Shown piece by piece: positions 45,701 through 56,512 of a stretch of DNA of 64,000 bases. The stretch is taken from contig JAFFSR010000347.1 in the NCBI GenBank assembly GCA_017163975.1, forward strand, positions 10,006,001 to 10,070,000, given 5' to 3'. The notes beneath the pieces are model-generated. The model ran no database searches, was not told the origin of the DNA, and worked only from the letters and a program-made list of their open reading frames with translations. Position 1 is the stretch's first letter. Each line of letters begins with the position of its first letter. The stretch comes from Anastatus disparis. Lineage: Eukaryota; Arthropoda; Insecta; Hymenoptera; Eupelmidae. A program made the translations under genes and the position numbers.

Positions 45701-46692
45701 TTATTTAAAAATAGCGTTACACTAATTTCAATGAAGATAATGAGGAAATACCGCTGTCAAGTTTAGTTGATCATACAGGTAAAATATAAATAAATCGAGC
45801 TGGAATACGAATTAATATGCCTATTTACTATATTTTTATACCGCATTTTCACTTATTATTCGTAATTCTATTTTGAGTATTTTATAAAAGGTCCATAAAA
45901 ATTTCACTAGTTACCTGATTCTGATTTGTGATTTTATTACATAACTTTGTCACTTAATAGATTCATGTTACAAAATTACGTAGCAAATTCACATAAAATA
46001 TTTATAAAATTAAGTTGCATATACATCTACGAAACAAGTATATATAAATATATAATTATAATCGTTTCTACTTTAAAATATATCAAATATAAAAAAAAAA
46101 AAAAAAAATGATAAACAGTCTACATAACATGGAAGCTATATTATTATCTGCATTCCTTACGTAAATGCACTTAATGATATAAGTAACGTATACATAAATA
46201 TAGCTGGATATATTTTTAGGTATTATTCGTAACTCTATTTTTAATATTTTATAGGTCCATACAAATATAATTAGTTACCTGATTTTTTTATGTGATTTTA
46301 TTACATAACTTTGTCACATAATAGAATCATATAACAAAATCACATAACAAAATCACATTAAATTCTTATAAAATGAAGTTGCATGTACATCTGGGAAACA
46401 AGTGAATAAGTATAGAATTATAACTGTTTCTACTATGAAACATAAATAATATTTAAAAAAACTAGATAAACAGCCCACATGACATGGAAGCTTTCTATGA
46501 AAATACTATATATTTAGCTAGTTACTTCATTCTCGAATAAAATCACATAAGATCTTATGTGTTTTTATTTCATAACTTTGTCACATAACAAAATCATATA
46601 ACATAATCATGTGATATATTGGGACGCTTTGTCACATGACAACGTATGTGATTTTGTTGCATGATAAAGTTACCTAATTATTTTCAACAGGG
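42751..46692. mobile_element. CCCTGTTG inverted-repeat element, 3.9 kb, no transposase
   Basis: Ends CCCTGTTGAAAATAATTAGG and CCTAATTATTTTCAACAGGG are flanked by AC on both sides, with arms of about 215 bp holding AATCACAT / ATGTGATT motifs. The interior is AT-rich. Diverged direct repeats lie at 43620-43790 / 43800-43950 and at 45892-46090 / 46249-46450. ORFs inside are short (at most 83 codons) and unrecognised. Confidence 0.85.
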
Positions 46693-47265
46693 ACATGCTT
46701 AGAAAATGCTTGCAGTTAACGGTTATTTTATTTTAAACGGCTGTATTGTAAGTCAATATTTTTTGTCGAAAATGTTTGTTATTGTATTGTAACAAATTTT
46801 ATCTAAAAGCATATTATTAATTTTTTTTTAATAAAAAAAAGGCAAAGCATAAGATTTCAACTTAAAACAATTTTTAATTGTTGCAACGTACCCTAAAACT
46901 TAGCCAACACAGCTATTGTACGTTTTTTATTTAAACCAAATAACATTATTTTATCGCTTTCTTGCCCCGAACTTAATTTTTTTTAATTATCTAAACAGTT
47001 TTCATTGTTAAATAACAAAATTAATAAAATGAGCATTTTAAGGACAAACACGTTGCATGCTGCACATCGTTTTTATGATTATAATTTTTTTTTATTTCAA
47101 TAATAAATTTCTTCACTGTTTTTTGGAATATTGTATTTAAGAAGGGGCCGAACTATCTGTCTCTGTCTAATAGCGTTTTTCATTATTTATATAAACAATA
47201 TCCTTTATAACAAGAAAAAAATAGCAGCCCCAGATAGATATTAGTATAATTAGTAAATTTTGTAA
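46693..47265. other. AT-rich noncoding stretch
   Basis: No gene, repeat or element boundary recognised. Confidence 0.45.
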
Positions 47266-47400
47266 TAACAAACAAATTTTTTTACTGCGTAGTTTTTGAA
47301 TAATTAGAGACCTACCAAAAAAAGATAGGGTATATTATAGATTGCTAGTAGGTCTCTAATTAGTCAAAAACTATGCGGTAAAAAATTTGATTTTTATTAC
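47266..47400. repeat. Hairpin of about 60-bp arms
   Basis: ACTGCGTAGTTTTTGAATAA and TAGAGACCTAC (47285-47320) pair with GTAGGTCTCTA and CAAAAACTATGCGGT (47350-47380). The loop is about 30 bp. Confidence 0.75.
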
Positions 47401-47469
47401 AAAATTCTTATATTATATTAAAGTGAAACCACTTTTTTCTCCGTTTCTCCGGTTCTCTGTTTCTCCGGT

Positions 47470-48540
47470 TCTCCAGTTCGCCGCATTTTTTGAATGTGTC
47501 TTTCTTGGGCCTTATATTTTCTTGGGCCTTATATTTTCTTGGGCCTTTAATTTTCTTGGGCCTTTTATTTTCTTGGGCCTTATATTTTCTTGGGCATTAT
47601 AATTTTCTTGGGCCTTGTAATTTTTTGGACTCAATATTTTTTTGGGCCTAATATTTTTTTGGACTCAATATTTTTTTGGACCCAATATTTTTTCGGTATC
47701 TATAATTTTTGGGCCTTATATTTTATTGAGCCTTATATTTTCTTGGGCCTTATAATTTTTTGGACTCAATATTTTTTGGGCCCAATATTTTTACAATCTC
47801 TATATTTTTTGGGCCTTATTTTTTTGGGCCTTATATTTTATTGAGCCTTATATTTTCTTGGGCCTTATATTTTTTTGGGCCTCATATTTTATTGAGCCTT
47901 ATACTTTCTTGGGCCTTATATTTTTTTGGGCCTTATAATTTTTTGGACTCAATATTTTTTTGGGCCCAATATTTATTCGGGCCCAATATTTTTTCGGTCT
48001 CTATTTTTTTAGGCCTTATATTTTATTGAGCTTAATACTTTCTTGGGCCTTATATTTTTTTGGGCCTTATGATTTTTTGGACTCAATATTTTTTTGGGCC
48101 CAATATTTTTTCGGTCTCTATATTTTTAGGCCTTATATTTTATTGAGCCTCATACTTTCTTGGGCCTTATATTTTTTTGGGCCTTATAATTTTTTGGATT
48201 CAATATTTTTTTGGGCCCAATATTTTTTCGGTCTCTATATTTTTTGGGCCTTATATTTTCTTGGGCCTTATACTTTCTTGGGCCTTATAATTTTTTGGAC
48301 TCAATATTTTTTTGGGCCCAATATTTTTTCGGTCTTTATATTTTTTGGGCCTTATATTTTCTTGGGCCTTAATTTTTTTGGGCCTTATATTTTATCGAGC
48401 CTAATACTTTCTTGGGCCTTATATTTTTTTGGGCCCAATATTTTTTCGGTCTCTATATTTTTTTAGCCTTATATTTTCTTGGGCCTTATATTTTCTTGGG
48501 CTTTATATTTTTTTGATTCTTACATTTTTTTGGTCAATAT
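47470..48540. repeat. Minisatellite of TTGGGCCTTATATTTTC units
   Basis: Some 55-60 degenerate copies of a 17-18 bp unit are present, with variants TTGGACTCAATATTTTT and TCGGTCTCTATATTTT, arranged in a higher-order pattern of about 130-140 bp. The open frames across it (47387-48466) translate the repeat and are not genes. Confidence 0.9.
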
Positions 48541-48699
48541 GTTTTCTAACGTGGCTTTTTATCCAAGCCTGTATACTTTTACATTGAATTCTTCAGTGGT
48601 GCGTATTTTTATAATGTTTTATACAGGCTCCGCTCCAGATGCTATAATCTTTTTTTTTATTTCAAATGCAATGTTTCAACGTCTCATTCTTACACTAGA

Positions 48700-49150
48700 C
48701 ATTGCAAATCTAATAGCGCATCTCCATATGCAGCTGATTAAACATAGCGTCTCAATATGCAGCCGTTTAAACAGCGCATCCCTATATGCAGCCGATTTAA
48801 CAGCGCATCCCAATATGCAGCCGATTCAACAGCGCATCCCAATATGCAGCCGATTCAACAGCGCATCCCAATATGCAGCCGATTTAACAGCGCATCCCAA
48901 TATGCAGCCGATTCAACAGTGCATCCCAATATGCAGTCGACTCAACAGCGCATCCCCATATGCAGCCGATTCTACAGCGCATCCCCATATGCAGCCAATT
49001 CTACAGCGCATCCCTATTTGCAGCCGATTCAACAGCGCATTCCCTAATGTAGTCGATTTAATAGCGTATCCTCGTATGCAGCCGATTCAACAGGACGTTT
49101 CCTTATGTAGCCGATTAACCAGCGCGTCCTTTATACAGCTGATTCAACAT
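48700..49150. repeat. Minisatellite of 29-bp units
   Basis: About 15 copies of CAGCGCATCCCAATATGCAG followed by CCGATTCAA, starting at 48772, 48801 and so on. The 29-bp period shifts frame each copy, so the 229-codon frame (48479-49168) is an artefact. No unique spacers, so not CRISPR. Confidence 0.92.
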
Positions 49151-49378
49151 CATATTAAACTATTTTGAAAGCGTCAGTTGATATTTATTTTTATTAAATA
49201 TCATATATTTTATTATATTTCGAGTTCAACTATTAACACAATCTAAAACATAAATATTAAATACATATTGACATATTCTTTATAATATCTCTTTATAAAC
49301 AATGTTTTTTGTATATATTGTGTTCTGATCATTTTTATTTTCTCCGTTGACAATAGCGTAGTCACCTAAATATAATTT

Positions 49379-50737
49379 TTAATCGTTTCCAAATTTCGTC
49401 CTTGAAAGAGCAACATATAATTGCCCATGACTGAAAACTGGTGACGGCAAATAAACACCAACTTTTTCATAAGATTGTCCTTGTGATTTATTAATAGTCA
49501 TTGCGAATCCTAATCTAATAGGAAACTGTTTTCGTTGCATATTGAATGGAATTTTTTCCGTAGATGGAGATAAATTTATTCTTGGAATGAAAACTAATTT
49601 ACCTTTGTTTTGACCAGTTGCTAATTCCGCTTGAATGGAATATTTAAGCATTTTTTTTACTATCAACCTTGTTCCATTACAAAGTCCCTTATTGACATTT
49701 AAATTTCTTAAAAGTATAATGATAGCCCCTACTTTTAAATGTAATTTATATGGTGGAAGACCATTAGGAGTTAACTTATTTAAAAATTCTGTATGTAACA
49801 TAATATCTAAATTTTCTTTGTTATCTTCTTCAGCAGTATCAATACTCAAATATTCAACATGGTTTCCTTCCATTAAATTCAAAACATTATTATTGATTTC
49901 AGTTACATCATTATTTTTAGGAGCCAAAATAACTATTTTCGTTATATTCGTATTGTCTATTTTTATTGTTTTTCCGAATATTTCTTCGACAAGATTTTCT
50001 TTAATGATGAAATTATCTGGTATATCACTTACTTTATCATCATATTCAAAAACATCGCGGCGTTTTCCTTCTCCGTTGTCTAATAACCATTGCTTAAAAT
50101 TATTATCATTATCCGAAACTCGCAGATTTTCATTTAACTTCATTTGCTTAAAATTTTGCCATAATAAACTAAATTTAACTGAATTTCCAATAATGTTCAT
50201 ACGGCTACCATGTCGTACAATTGGTAATGTTTACCTGAAATCTCCTGATATAATTACAGTTTTACCACCGAAGGGTTGGTTTACATAGCATAAATCTTGA
50301 TAAAGACGATCAACCGCTTCAAAAGCAAATTTTGAAGTCATGGATATTTCATCCCAAATAATTATTTGTGTTTCCTTTAATTGTTTGCCTTCTGCAGAAT
50401 TAGGCTTAACATCACAAGTTGTACAATCTGCTATATTTAACGGTAGTTTAAATGTTGTATGCACGGTATTTCCATCGGCTAATGAATTCGCTGCTGTACC
50501 TGTCAAAGCTACACATAAATAATGTATGGTATAATATTTAAAATAAGCCATTAAAACGTTAAGTAAATAACTTTTTCCACTTCCATTCGATCCATCTATG
50601 AAAATATATTTATCTTTACTTTGGTTGTTTAAACTTTTTAGTGTGGAGTCGAATATTTGCCTTTGTTTATTATTTAGAGAATTTATTTTCATTTCTAATT
50701 CATTAAGAGGAGGTCGCGTATCTCTGTCCTTTTCCAA
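49379..50737 (-). pseudogene. Helitron helicase domain (Pif1-like)
   Basis: The minus-strand helicase part is in two frames. From 50737 down to about 50231: a Walker A GSNGSGKSYLL (about 50569-50600), ALTGTAANSLA, Walker B QIIIWDEISM (about 50341-50370) and KTVIISGDFR. A frameshift near 50225-50235 follows. From 50200 to 49379: NENLRVSDND, APKNNDVTEINN, LPPYKLHLKVGAIIILLRNL, LGFAMTINKSQGQSYEKVGV and LYVALSRTK, the last helicase motifs. Stop at 49379-49381. This SF1 helicase unwinds DNA during rolling-circle transposition. The frame is continuous with the Rep part upstream once the TTAA insertion is set aside. Confidence 0.9.
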
Positions 50738-51087
50738 TCAAAGAAATGATTTTTTTACAAAAACTAATAACTTTATCAAAAAATGAAGAGAAAGCCGCAT
50801 CTTGTATCAAAAAAAGCAATATTTTCTTTGATAAGAAAAAATTAATTTTATTGCTTCGTTCTCAAGAAAACCTTGAAAAATCAAATTGTCCACCCTAACC
50901 TCTATGATTTAAGTTTTTCAAGGTTTTCATGAAAACGAAGCAATAAAATTAATTTTTTCTTATCAAAGAAAATATTGCTTTTTTTGATACAAGATGCGGC
51001 TTTCTCTTCATTTTTTGATAAAGTTATTAGTTTTTGTAAAAAAATCATTTCTTTGATTAGAAAAGGACAGAGATACGTGACCTCCTC
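50707..51087. mobile_element. TTAA foldback element, 381 bp (copy 2), inside the Helitron
   Basis: Same ends and same length as 25282-25662, flanked by TTAA (50703-50706 and 51088-51091). Removing it and one TTAA joins the Helitron frame (ILN / ELEMKI) without loss. Confidence 0.92.
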
Positions 51088-51091
51088 TTAA

Positions 51092-52735
51092 GAATATAAT
51101 TATTATGATTTAAAATTGTTTCATTATTATCTTCTTCTATAAATGTGCTTATGTTAGGTCAATTAAAATCGTTTAATGAAAATCCATTGACTTGTAAATT
51201 ATTTTTAATAACATTCAATGCAAGATTTTCACCTACATTTTTTTCGTATTTAGGGTGGTAAAATTTATCTTTATATTTTTCATATAAATCTCGTGCACTT
51301 ATAGGATTATGAAAAACGCAAATAAAAGCAAATAATTCACAAAGAGCATGAGGGAATTCTGTTGAAGATGCTTCTTCCAAGCATCTATCCCATTCTTTAT
51401 TTTTATTATTTAATTGTTTTGCCATAGCTGCCTCATAAAACGAATAGTACATCACATCATCAACAGTACGCAAAGCTTCAAAAGACGTGGCTCCTTTAAC
51501 ATGTAATAGTAATAACCTAATAAAATAACGTTCTTTATTTTTCGGACTTACTAAGTACATTCTACTGAGTATTGGTTTTCTTTTTTTCTTTCTTTTATTC
51601 CACTTTTTCAGTTTTTCATTAAATGTATAAAAATTTGGTATTTCTGAATATAAGTAATTTCGTGCTTCGAAATCTTCTCTATTCGATTCAAAATATGCTG
51701 TTAATGTTGTTCCAACATTTTTTTGCATGATCATTTCTTCTTTTCCTTCTTTAAAAAATACGTTTTGTTGATTCTCTTCATGAACGCTTAGACGTTTTAT
51801 AGTATGTGGAATAACATGTAAAGGATATTCTAATAATCTGTGCATTGCTTTAGGTGGACATAAATATCGTGTATTAATGTATTGTTTGATTTCGTCATAT
51901 TCATATTCAACATTTTCACTATTGTCATTTTCAAAAGTGTCTTAATTTTCTGATCTAAAATCAACATTTACTTGATGTATTTCAATGTATGCACAATCAT
52001 GACCTTCATAACAGTATTTGAATAAATATTTAATGCATTGTACAGTGGAACAAACTTCTACGTTTATGTGTGCATTAAATTTTAATAATAAATAAGGATT
52101 ATAAGGAACAACGAATCTATTATCTGCAATTCTTTCTGTAAATTTATTTTTAAAAATAATTCCGACGCCATCATTTATGCGTTTGTATAGTGGATACCTA
52201 TTTGATTTAATTGTAGTTGTAATATTAAATTTTTTTGGAAAATTTTTCGTACATTGTTTCGTATTTTTATCCATACACGGACAATTTATATTTTGCGTAC
52301 CACAGGGACCGTGTATCATAAATTGTTTAACAATACTATATAATTTTGGATAAATATCTCTAATTGGGATTTCTGTACTTATTATTTTATCAACTTTTTC
52401 GGGAATGTCCGATTTATCATTTTTATCTAAGAACAACAACATATGCATATGTGGTAATCCTCGTTTTTGAAATTCAATTACATAACTATATGCAATACAT
52501 TTTCCTAATATTTTCTTTTTTATTACTAAATTTTTGAATTCTTCTACTTTTTGATAAAATACTCTTGTTATAATATCTGGTCTATCTATTGCATTTTTAT
52601 AAATTTCCAAGTTTTCAGTTATTTCTTTCCAATGTGGGTCGCAGGTCATGGTTACAAAAAGGTCAGGTTTACAATGATAATTTACAAGTGTTATTGAATC
52701 AATGTAATTTTGTTTTGAAAATCGTGGACTACCGG
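51092..52735 (-). pseudogene. Helitron Rep (HUH) domain and linker
   Basis: On the minus strand: KPDLFVTMTCDPHWKEI (about 52617-52667), the HUH motif GLPHMHMLLFLD (about 52430-52465, His-x-His), GPCGTQNINCPCM, SNRYPLYKRI, then KYLFKYCYEGHDCAYIEI (about 51975-52028) with the paired-Tyr region of Helitron Reps. A TAA at 51942-51944 interrupts the frame. It continues through the linker with ARNYLYSEIPNFY, GATSFEALRTV and the CLEEA block, to a TGA at 51159-51161, and then to the inserted TTAA element. Rep nicks and joins DNA ends in rolling-circle transposition. Two in-frame stops make it inactive. Confidence 0.9.
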
Positions 52736-53140
52736 GTTCAATTTTTAATCATTCACACTTGACATTTTCTAATTTTTCTTCACATTTTTTTGGTTGTTTT
52801 TCTTTAATTTTTATATAAGCTTCTTTCTTACGTAAAGCCTCATTCGCACGTATTTGTTCAAATTTATCAGTACTCATTGTTTCCTTGAATTGCCATTTTG
52901 TTATGTTAGTATTTTCTAATTTCTGTTTATATTTATTTGGTTGTCCTTTTTTTATTTTCATATGAGCTTTTTTCTTACGTAAAGTTTCTTGAACACGTCT
53001 TAGTTCTAATTTATCATTACTTTTTTGTTTCTCGCATTTCCATAATAATGTCTTTTTCTGAAATTTTTTTATATTTATGTGATTCTTCTGTTACCATTTA
53101 CCTATTAACGGGATTTCGGAGCTGCATCACTTGAGTTTTG
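52736..53140 (-). pseudogene. Helitron N-terminal Lys-rich repeat region
   Basis: In the same minus-strand frame as Rep (separated by a TGA at 52749-52751) are about two and a half copies of a 40-45 residue unit. Each contains DKxExxRxxExLRKK followed by a K-I-K-x-x-Q-P-x-K motif and KLEN. It is probably a basic coiled-coil DNA-binding segment. The position just before Rep fits the N-terminal extension of some Helitron proteins. Confidence 0.5.
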
Positions 53141-53940
53141 CTTTTTTTATTATACCAGTATCTTTTTAAATTAATAAATTAAACAAATATAATGACTTGT
53201 CCGTACTAAAGCTATATTACTACAATGATTTTTGTCAAAATAAAAAATCATTTAGACTTGTTATTTTTTTATGAGCTTGGATTGGAAATTAGATATCAAA
53301 CTTGATAGACCTAACTTTAAAATACGATACATTGGAAGTTTTTATTATAACTTTATATGTCTAATATTTTGGTGGATTTCCTGAGTTGTCCGCACTGGAG
53401 TATAATCTTACAAATTTTTACTTTGTAGCAAAAAAAAATTGATTAAACGCATCGTTTATTCATAAGTTAGGATTGGAAATATTATTAGAAGGGGGCCGCT
53501 TCGTCAAGCTCTCAAGTTCTGCTACAAATAAAGTTTCTTTTTCTTCTATTTCTTTTGATTCATTGTTTTCATTATTTAATTTAATCTCAACTGTCCCAAT
53601 TTCATTATCGTTATAATTCAAGTGGATATCATCGATTCCCATTATATCATTATCTGGTTTTTAAAAATTTCTATCTGAAATGTCATTGTCGATTTCCATC
53701 AAAATTGTTTTATGATTCAAATTCTTTTGTTTACGATACATTTCCATGATCTTTTTTTGTTCTGGCAATAAATGCATTTGTGAGTTTTTTTTATAATATT
53801 TCAAGCTCGGCGAAATCTAAATTAAATGGTATTTGATTAAGACCTTGCTCATGACAAAAACTCCTTTTTATCATATCCGGTGGATTATCGTAATTAATTT
53901 TTGCATTATTATAATTTTGTAAAACTGGAAACATTTTTAT
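53141..53940 (-). pseudogene. Helitron-associated N-terminal region, degraded
   Basis: The best-preserved parts on the minus strand are MGIDDIHLNYNDNEIG (53642 downward, acidic) and, further upstream, DMIKRSFCHEQGLNQIPFNL with ELEIL (about 53790-53880), a patch I associate with linkers between a peptidase-type region and Helitron proteins in arthropods. 53141-53455 is AT-rich with no coding signal. Function unknown. Confidence 0.4.
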
Positions 53941-54925
53941 TTTTCGCGTTTTAAAAATTCTTTATAAACGTAATCGCATTTGAGAAACATTATATCTTAA
54001 ACAACATGGACCCAAATTATAAAGTACTGCAACAGCAAAAACCTTTGCAAAAACGCTACAATCATAATTATTCGTTTGTGATTGTAGTGTTTCGAATACT
54101 GTACTTAAGGTGGTTCGTGCGACTAACGTGTTTTTTCAAGATATTCTTGAAATTGTAGGTAAAGTTCAATGAAGGCAATGTAAATATCATATTAAAATTT
54201 CAGAACATTTCATCGTTTCGTTTTTGATTAATCGATGTTCAAAGTTTTACAAATTACATTGAAAGTATATCTATATATATTGGAATTTTTACATTTCGTA
54301 GCTGTTAATCGCAATATCTCATAAACTACATTCAAATTGTAATTGAAAATTTAAACATATATAAAGGAACTAATAATAAACATTTTCCAACAAGATTCAC
54401 GTAAATTCATCGTTTTATTAAAGAGATAAAGTGTTTTGAAAATGTAATTATTAGATAAACGATGCATATTTCGTTCACATTTACGTTGCTGCGCATGCGC
54501 AACTGGATCATGTGAGCGCTATCTCTTTCTCTCACAGCTAGCTTTCTCTCTCTTACCGCACGAACCACCTTAATTCTGATTTGTTTGGAAATAATCTGTT
54601 TATATAAATCTTATATTCATCTTGTAAATATATAAGATTTAAACTGTCTATATATATGAATTACCTTATTATTATAATACACACGAATCCGGTGACTCTT
54701 TACTAAATTTCCGGTGATTAATAACTGTATTAATTCTCCATCAATCAGTACTGAATGAACATATTGTGGTCTCTGAATTAGTGAAGTCAATTGCATGTAG
54801 AATGAGGTGCACTGGTTTGAAATGTTATTAAATTCTAATATATGAATATCAGTCAACATGAAAGCAATTCCACTATACAATTCCTGTCTTTTAACAATCA
54901 ATTTATCTTCCTCAGTCAAAACCAT
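53938..54925 (-). pseudogene. Ulp1/C48-like cysteine peptidase region next to the Helitron
   Basis: On the minus strand, a frame from ATG 54923-54925 (MVLTEEDKLIVKRQELYSGI) runs to a stop at 54617. Its end, SHRIRVYYNNKVIHIYRQF (about 54650-54705), matches the H-W-x-x-x-Y-Y-N-x..Y-D layout around the catalytic His, though the following Asp is not evident. After the TTAA element (54109-54569) the strand reads QSQTNNYDCSVFAKVFAVAV (about 54030-54090), matching the Q-x..D-C-G-x-F-A core with the catalytic Gln and Cys. Next is SQMRLRL, then FPVLQNY. SUMO-protease-like domains accompany several transposon groups. Collinear with the Helitron, but broken. Confidence 0.55.
54109..54569. mobile_element. 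TTAA foldback-ended element, 461 bp
   Basis: GGTGGTTCGTGCG and CGCACGAACCACC are flanked by TTAA (54105-54108 and 54570-54573). It splits the peptidase-like region; the flanking frame is restored when it and one TTAA are set aside. Confidence 0.88.
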
Positions 54926-55165
54926 TATTGAAAAAGAAAATTCTCTTAAGAATTTTCATTCATTTTTAATGAAATTTTTCCAAAGATATTCACAAAAAAA
55001 TTGCTTTTATATTAACTGATTTAATTTACTGCCTTTTCACTTGAAAAGCTAAAAAATTAAAGAAATTATGAAAATTGCTATGAATTAATTCTTATATGAT
55101 AAATAAATAATAATGAAATTTGTAAAAATAATATTATGATAAAAAATGATTATTTTCGGCAATTA

Positions 55166-55170
<5 letters not shown>
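54926..55170. other. AT-rich noncoding stretch
   Basis: No signal seen. It may include the 5' end of the Helitron, but I could not find a TC terminus with certainty. Confidence 0.4.
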
Positions 55171-55206
<36 letters not shown>

Positions 55207-55910
55207 GTCAATCCACGTCAAACGGATAATGGCTCTGTCCAAAATTGTAGATCACCAAAAAAATCGTATATGAGCTCAAAATTTTCGTCTTACACTCTAC
55301 TTTCTTTTGCAATGTGGTGATTTTAAAAAATCCAAATTGGCGGCTCTAATATGGCGGCTCAAACCTAGAGATATCATAAAAAATTTTCAAAAACTGATTT
55401 TAATTTATTCAAATTAGGTTCTACATATTTTTTTACATCAGAAATCAATTTAGCGTTCAATTTTACATAGGAATATAGTATTGCACTCGGGGTAAAAAAA
55501 ATTTATAATGTCATTGGAAGGTCATATCGGGAAATAATAGTTATTTTTTAAATTACTCATTGATCAATGTTGATTAGTGAGAAATTGAAGATACTGATAG
55601 ATAACTCGAGTTATTGAATTTAAATCTGATGTCCGTTTAACCCTACAAGATCTGTATGAAAGTCATTGGAAGGTCAAATCGCGAATATCTTTTATTATTT
55701 GATAACATTAGGGCACCTTTAAGTTTTACGTGTCGCTGAATCCGAAATCGGGGTCTGTTGGAATGTCAAACGACGTAATTACGTGAAAATTATTCAAATA
55801 TTGACTAAAAGAAAATTCTTGTCCTTCAAGAAACCACAGTATAAAACGAATTTTTCTGTAATTACGTCGTTCGACACTTCAACAGGTCTCGGATTCGGAT
55901 CCAGCATCAC

Positions 55911-55948
<38 letters not shown>

Positions 55949-56046
55949 GTCAATCCACGTCAAACGGATAATGGCTCTGTCCGAAATTGTAGATCACTAA
56001 AAAAGTCGTGCATGGGCTCAAAATTTTCGTCTTACTATATATATAT
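55171..56046. repeat. Element-like repeat between (AT)n runs
   Basis: (AT)n tracts occur at 55171-55204, 55914-55944 and 56036-56046. GGGTCAATCCACGTCAAACG with about 85 bp more occurs at both 55205 and 55945 as a direct repeat. A hairpin stem of about 55 bp pairs 55728-55785 with 55857-55915. Insertion at TA-rich sites fits mariner-type elements. Confidence 0.65.
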
Positions 56047-56512
56047 GGGACATTTTACACCAACTGGAAGAGCAAAAAAATAAAAATCGCTGAAACTCTG
56101 AGAATATATTCTGTCTGTTACTCAAAATGTGTAAAAAAATATTCAAGGATTTGTATTTGAAGGATCAAGAGCCATGGATCCTTGAAATTTGGAAATTTTC
56201 AAAATTTTTGGAAAAGTACCAACTTGATCATTTTTTTTCTGAAAATCTTGATGTTTTAGAGAAAAATTCATGAGAATTCTTCTTGTTCTAGATAAAGAGG
56301 AGAGTTAGCATTATTTTTTACAGAGCTAAATATTAAAGTTTTCTATTGGTTCTTACATGTATTACATAGTAATTGAAATTACTCATTGTCTGCTTCTTCA
56401 GAAATTGCTTTTCGAGAGCTTATTTCCTTCTATTTTTTATTAACTTAAAAATAAATTTTTGACTGTGTAAGAAAGAGCCACCAATAAGGAGTTATAACAG
56501 TTTAAAATATAT

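Noticed and set aside
48700..49150. CRISPR-like 29-bp repeats
   Set aside because: Units are contiguous with no unique spacers, and the context is eukaryotic.
47387..49168. Long open frames (up to 229 codons) rich in Phe/Gly/Leu or Ser/Ala/Pro repeats
   Set aside because: They are translations of the 17-18 bp and 29-bp minisatellites; several frames are open at once and the 29-bp period is not a multiple of three.
49635..50288. 217-codon plus-strand ORF
   Set aside because: Antisense of the Helitron helicase, whose motifs are clear on the minus strand.
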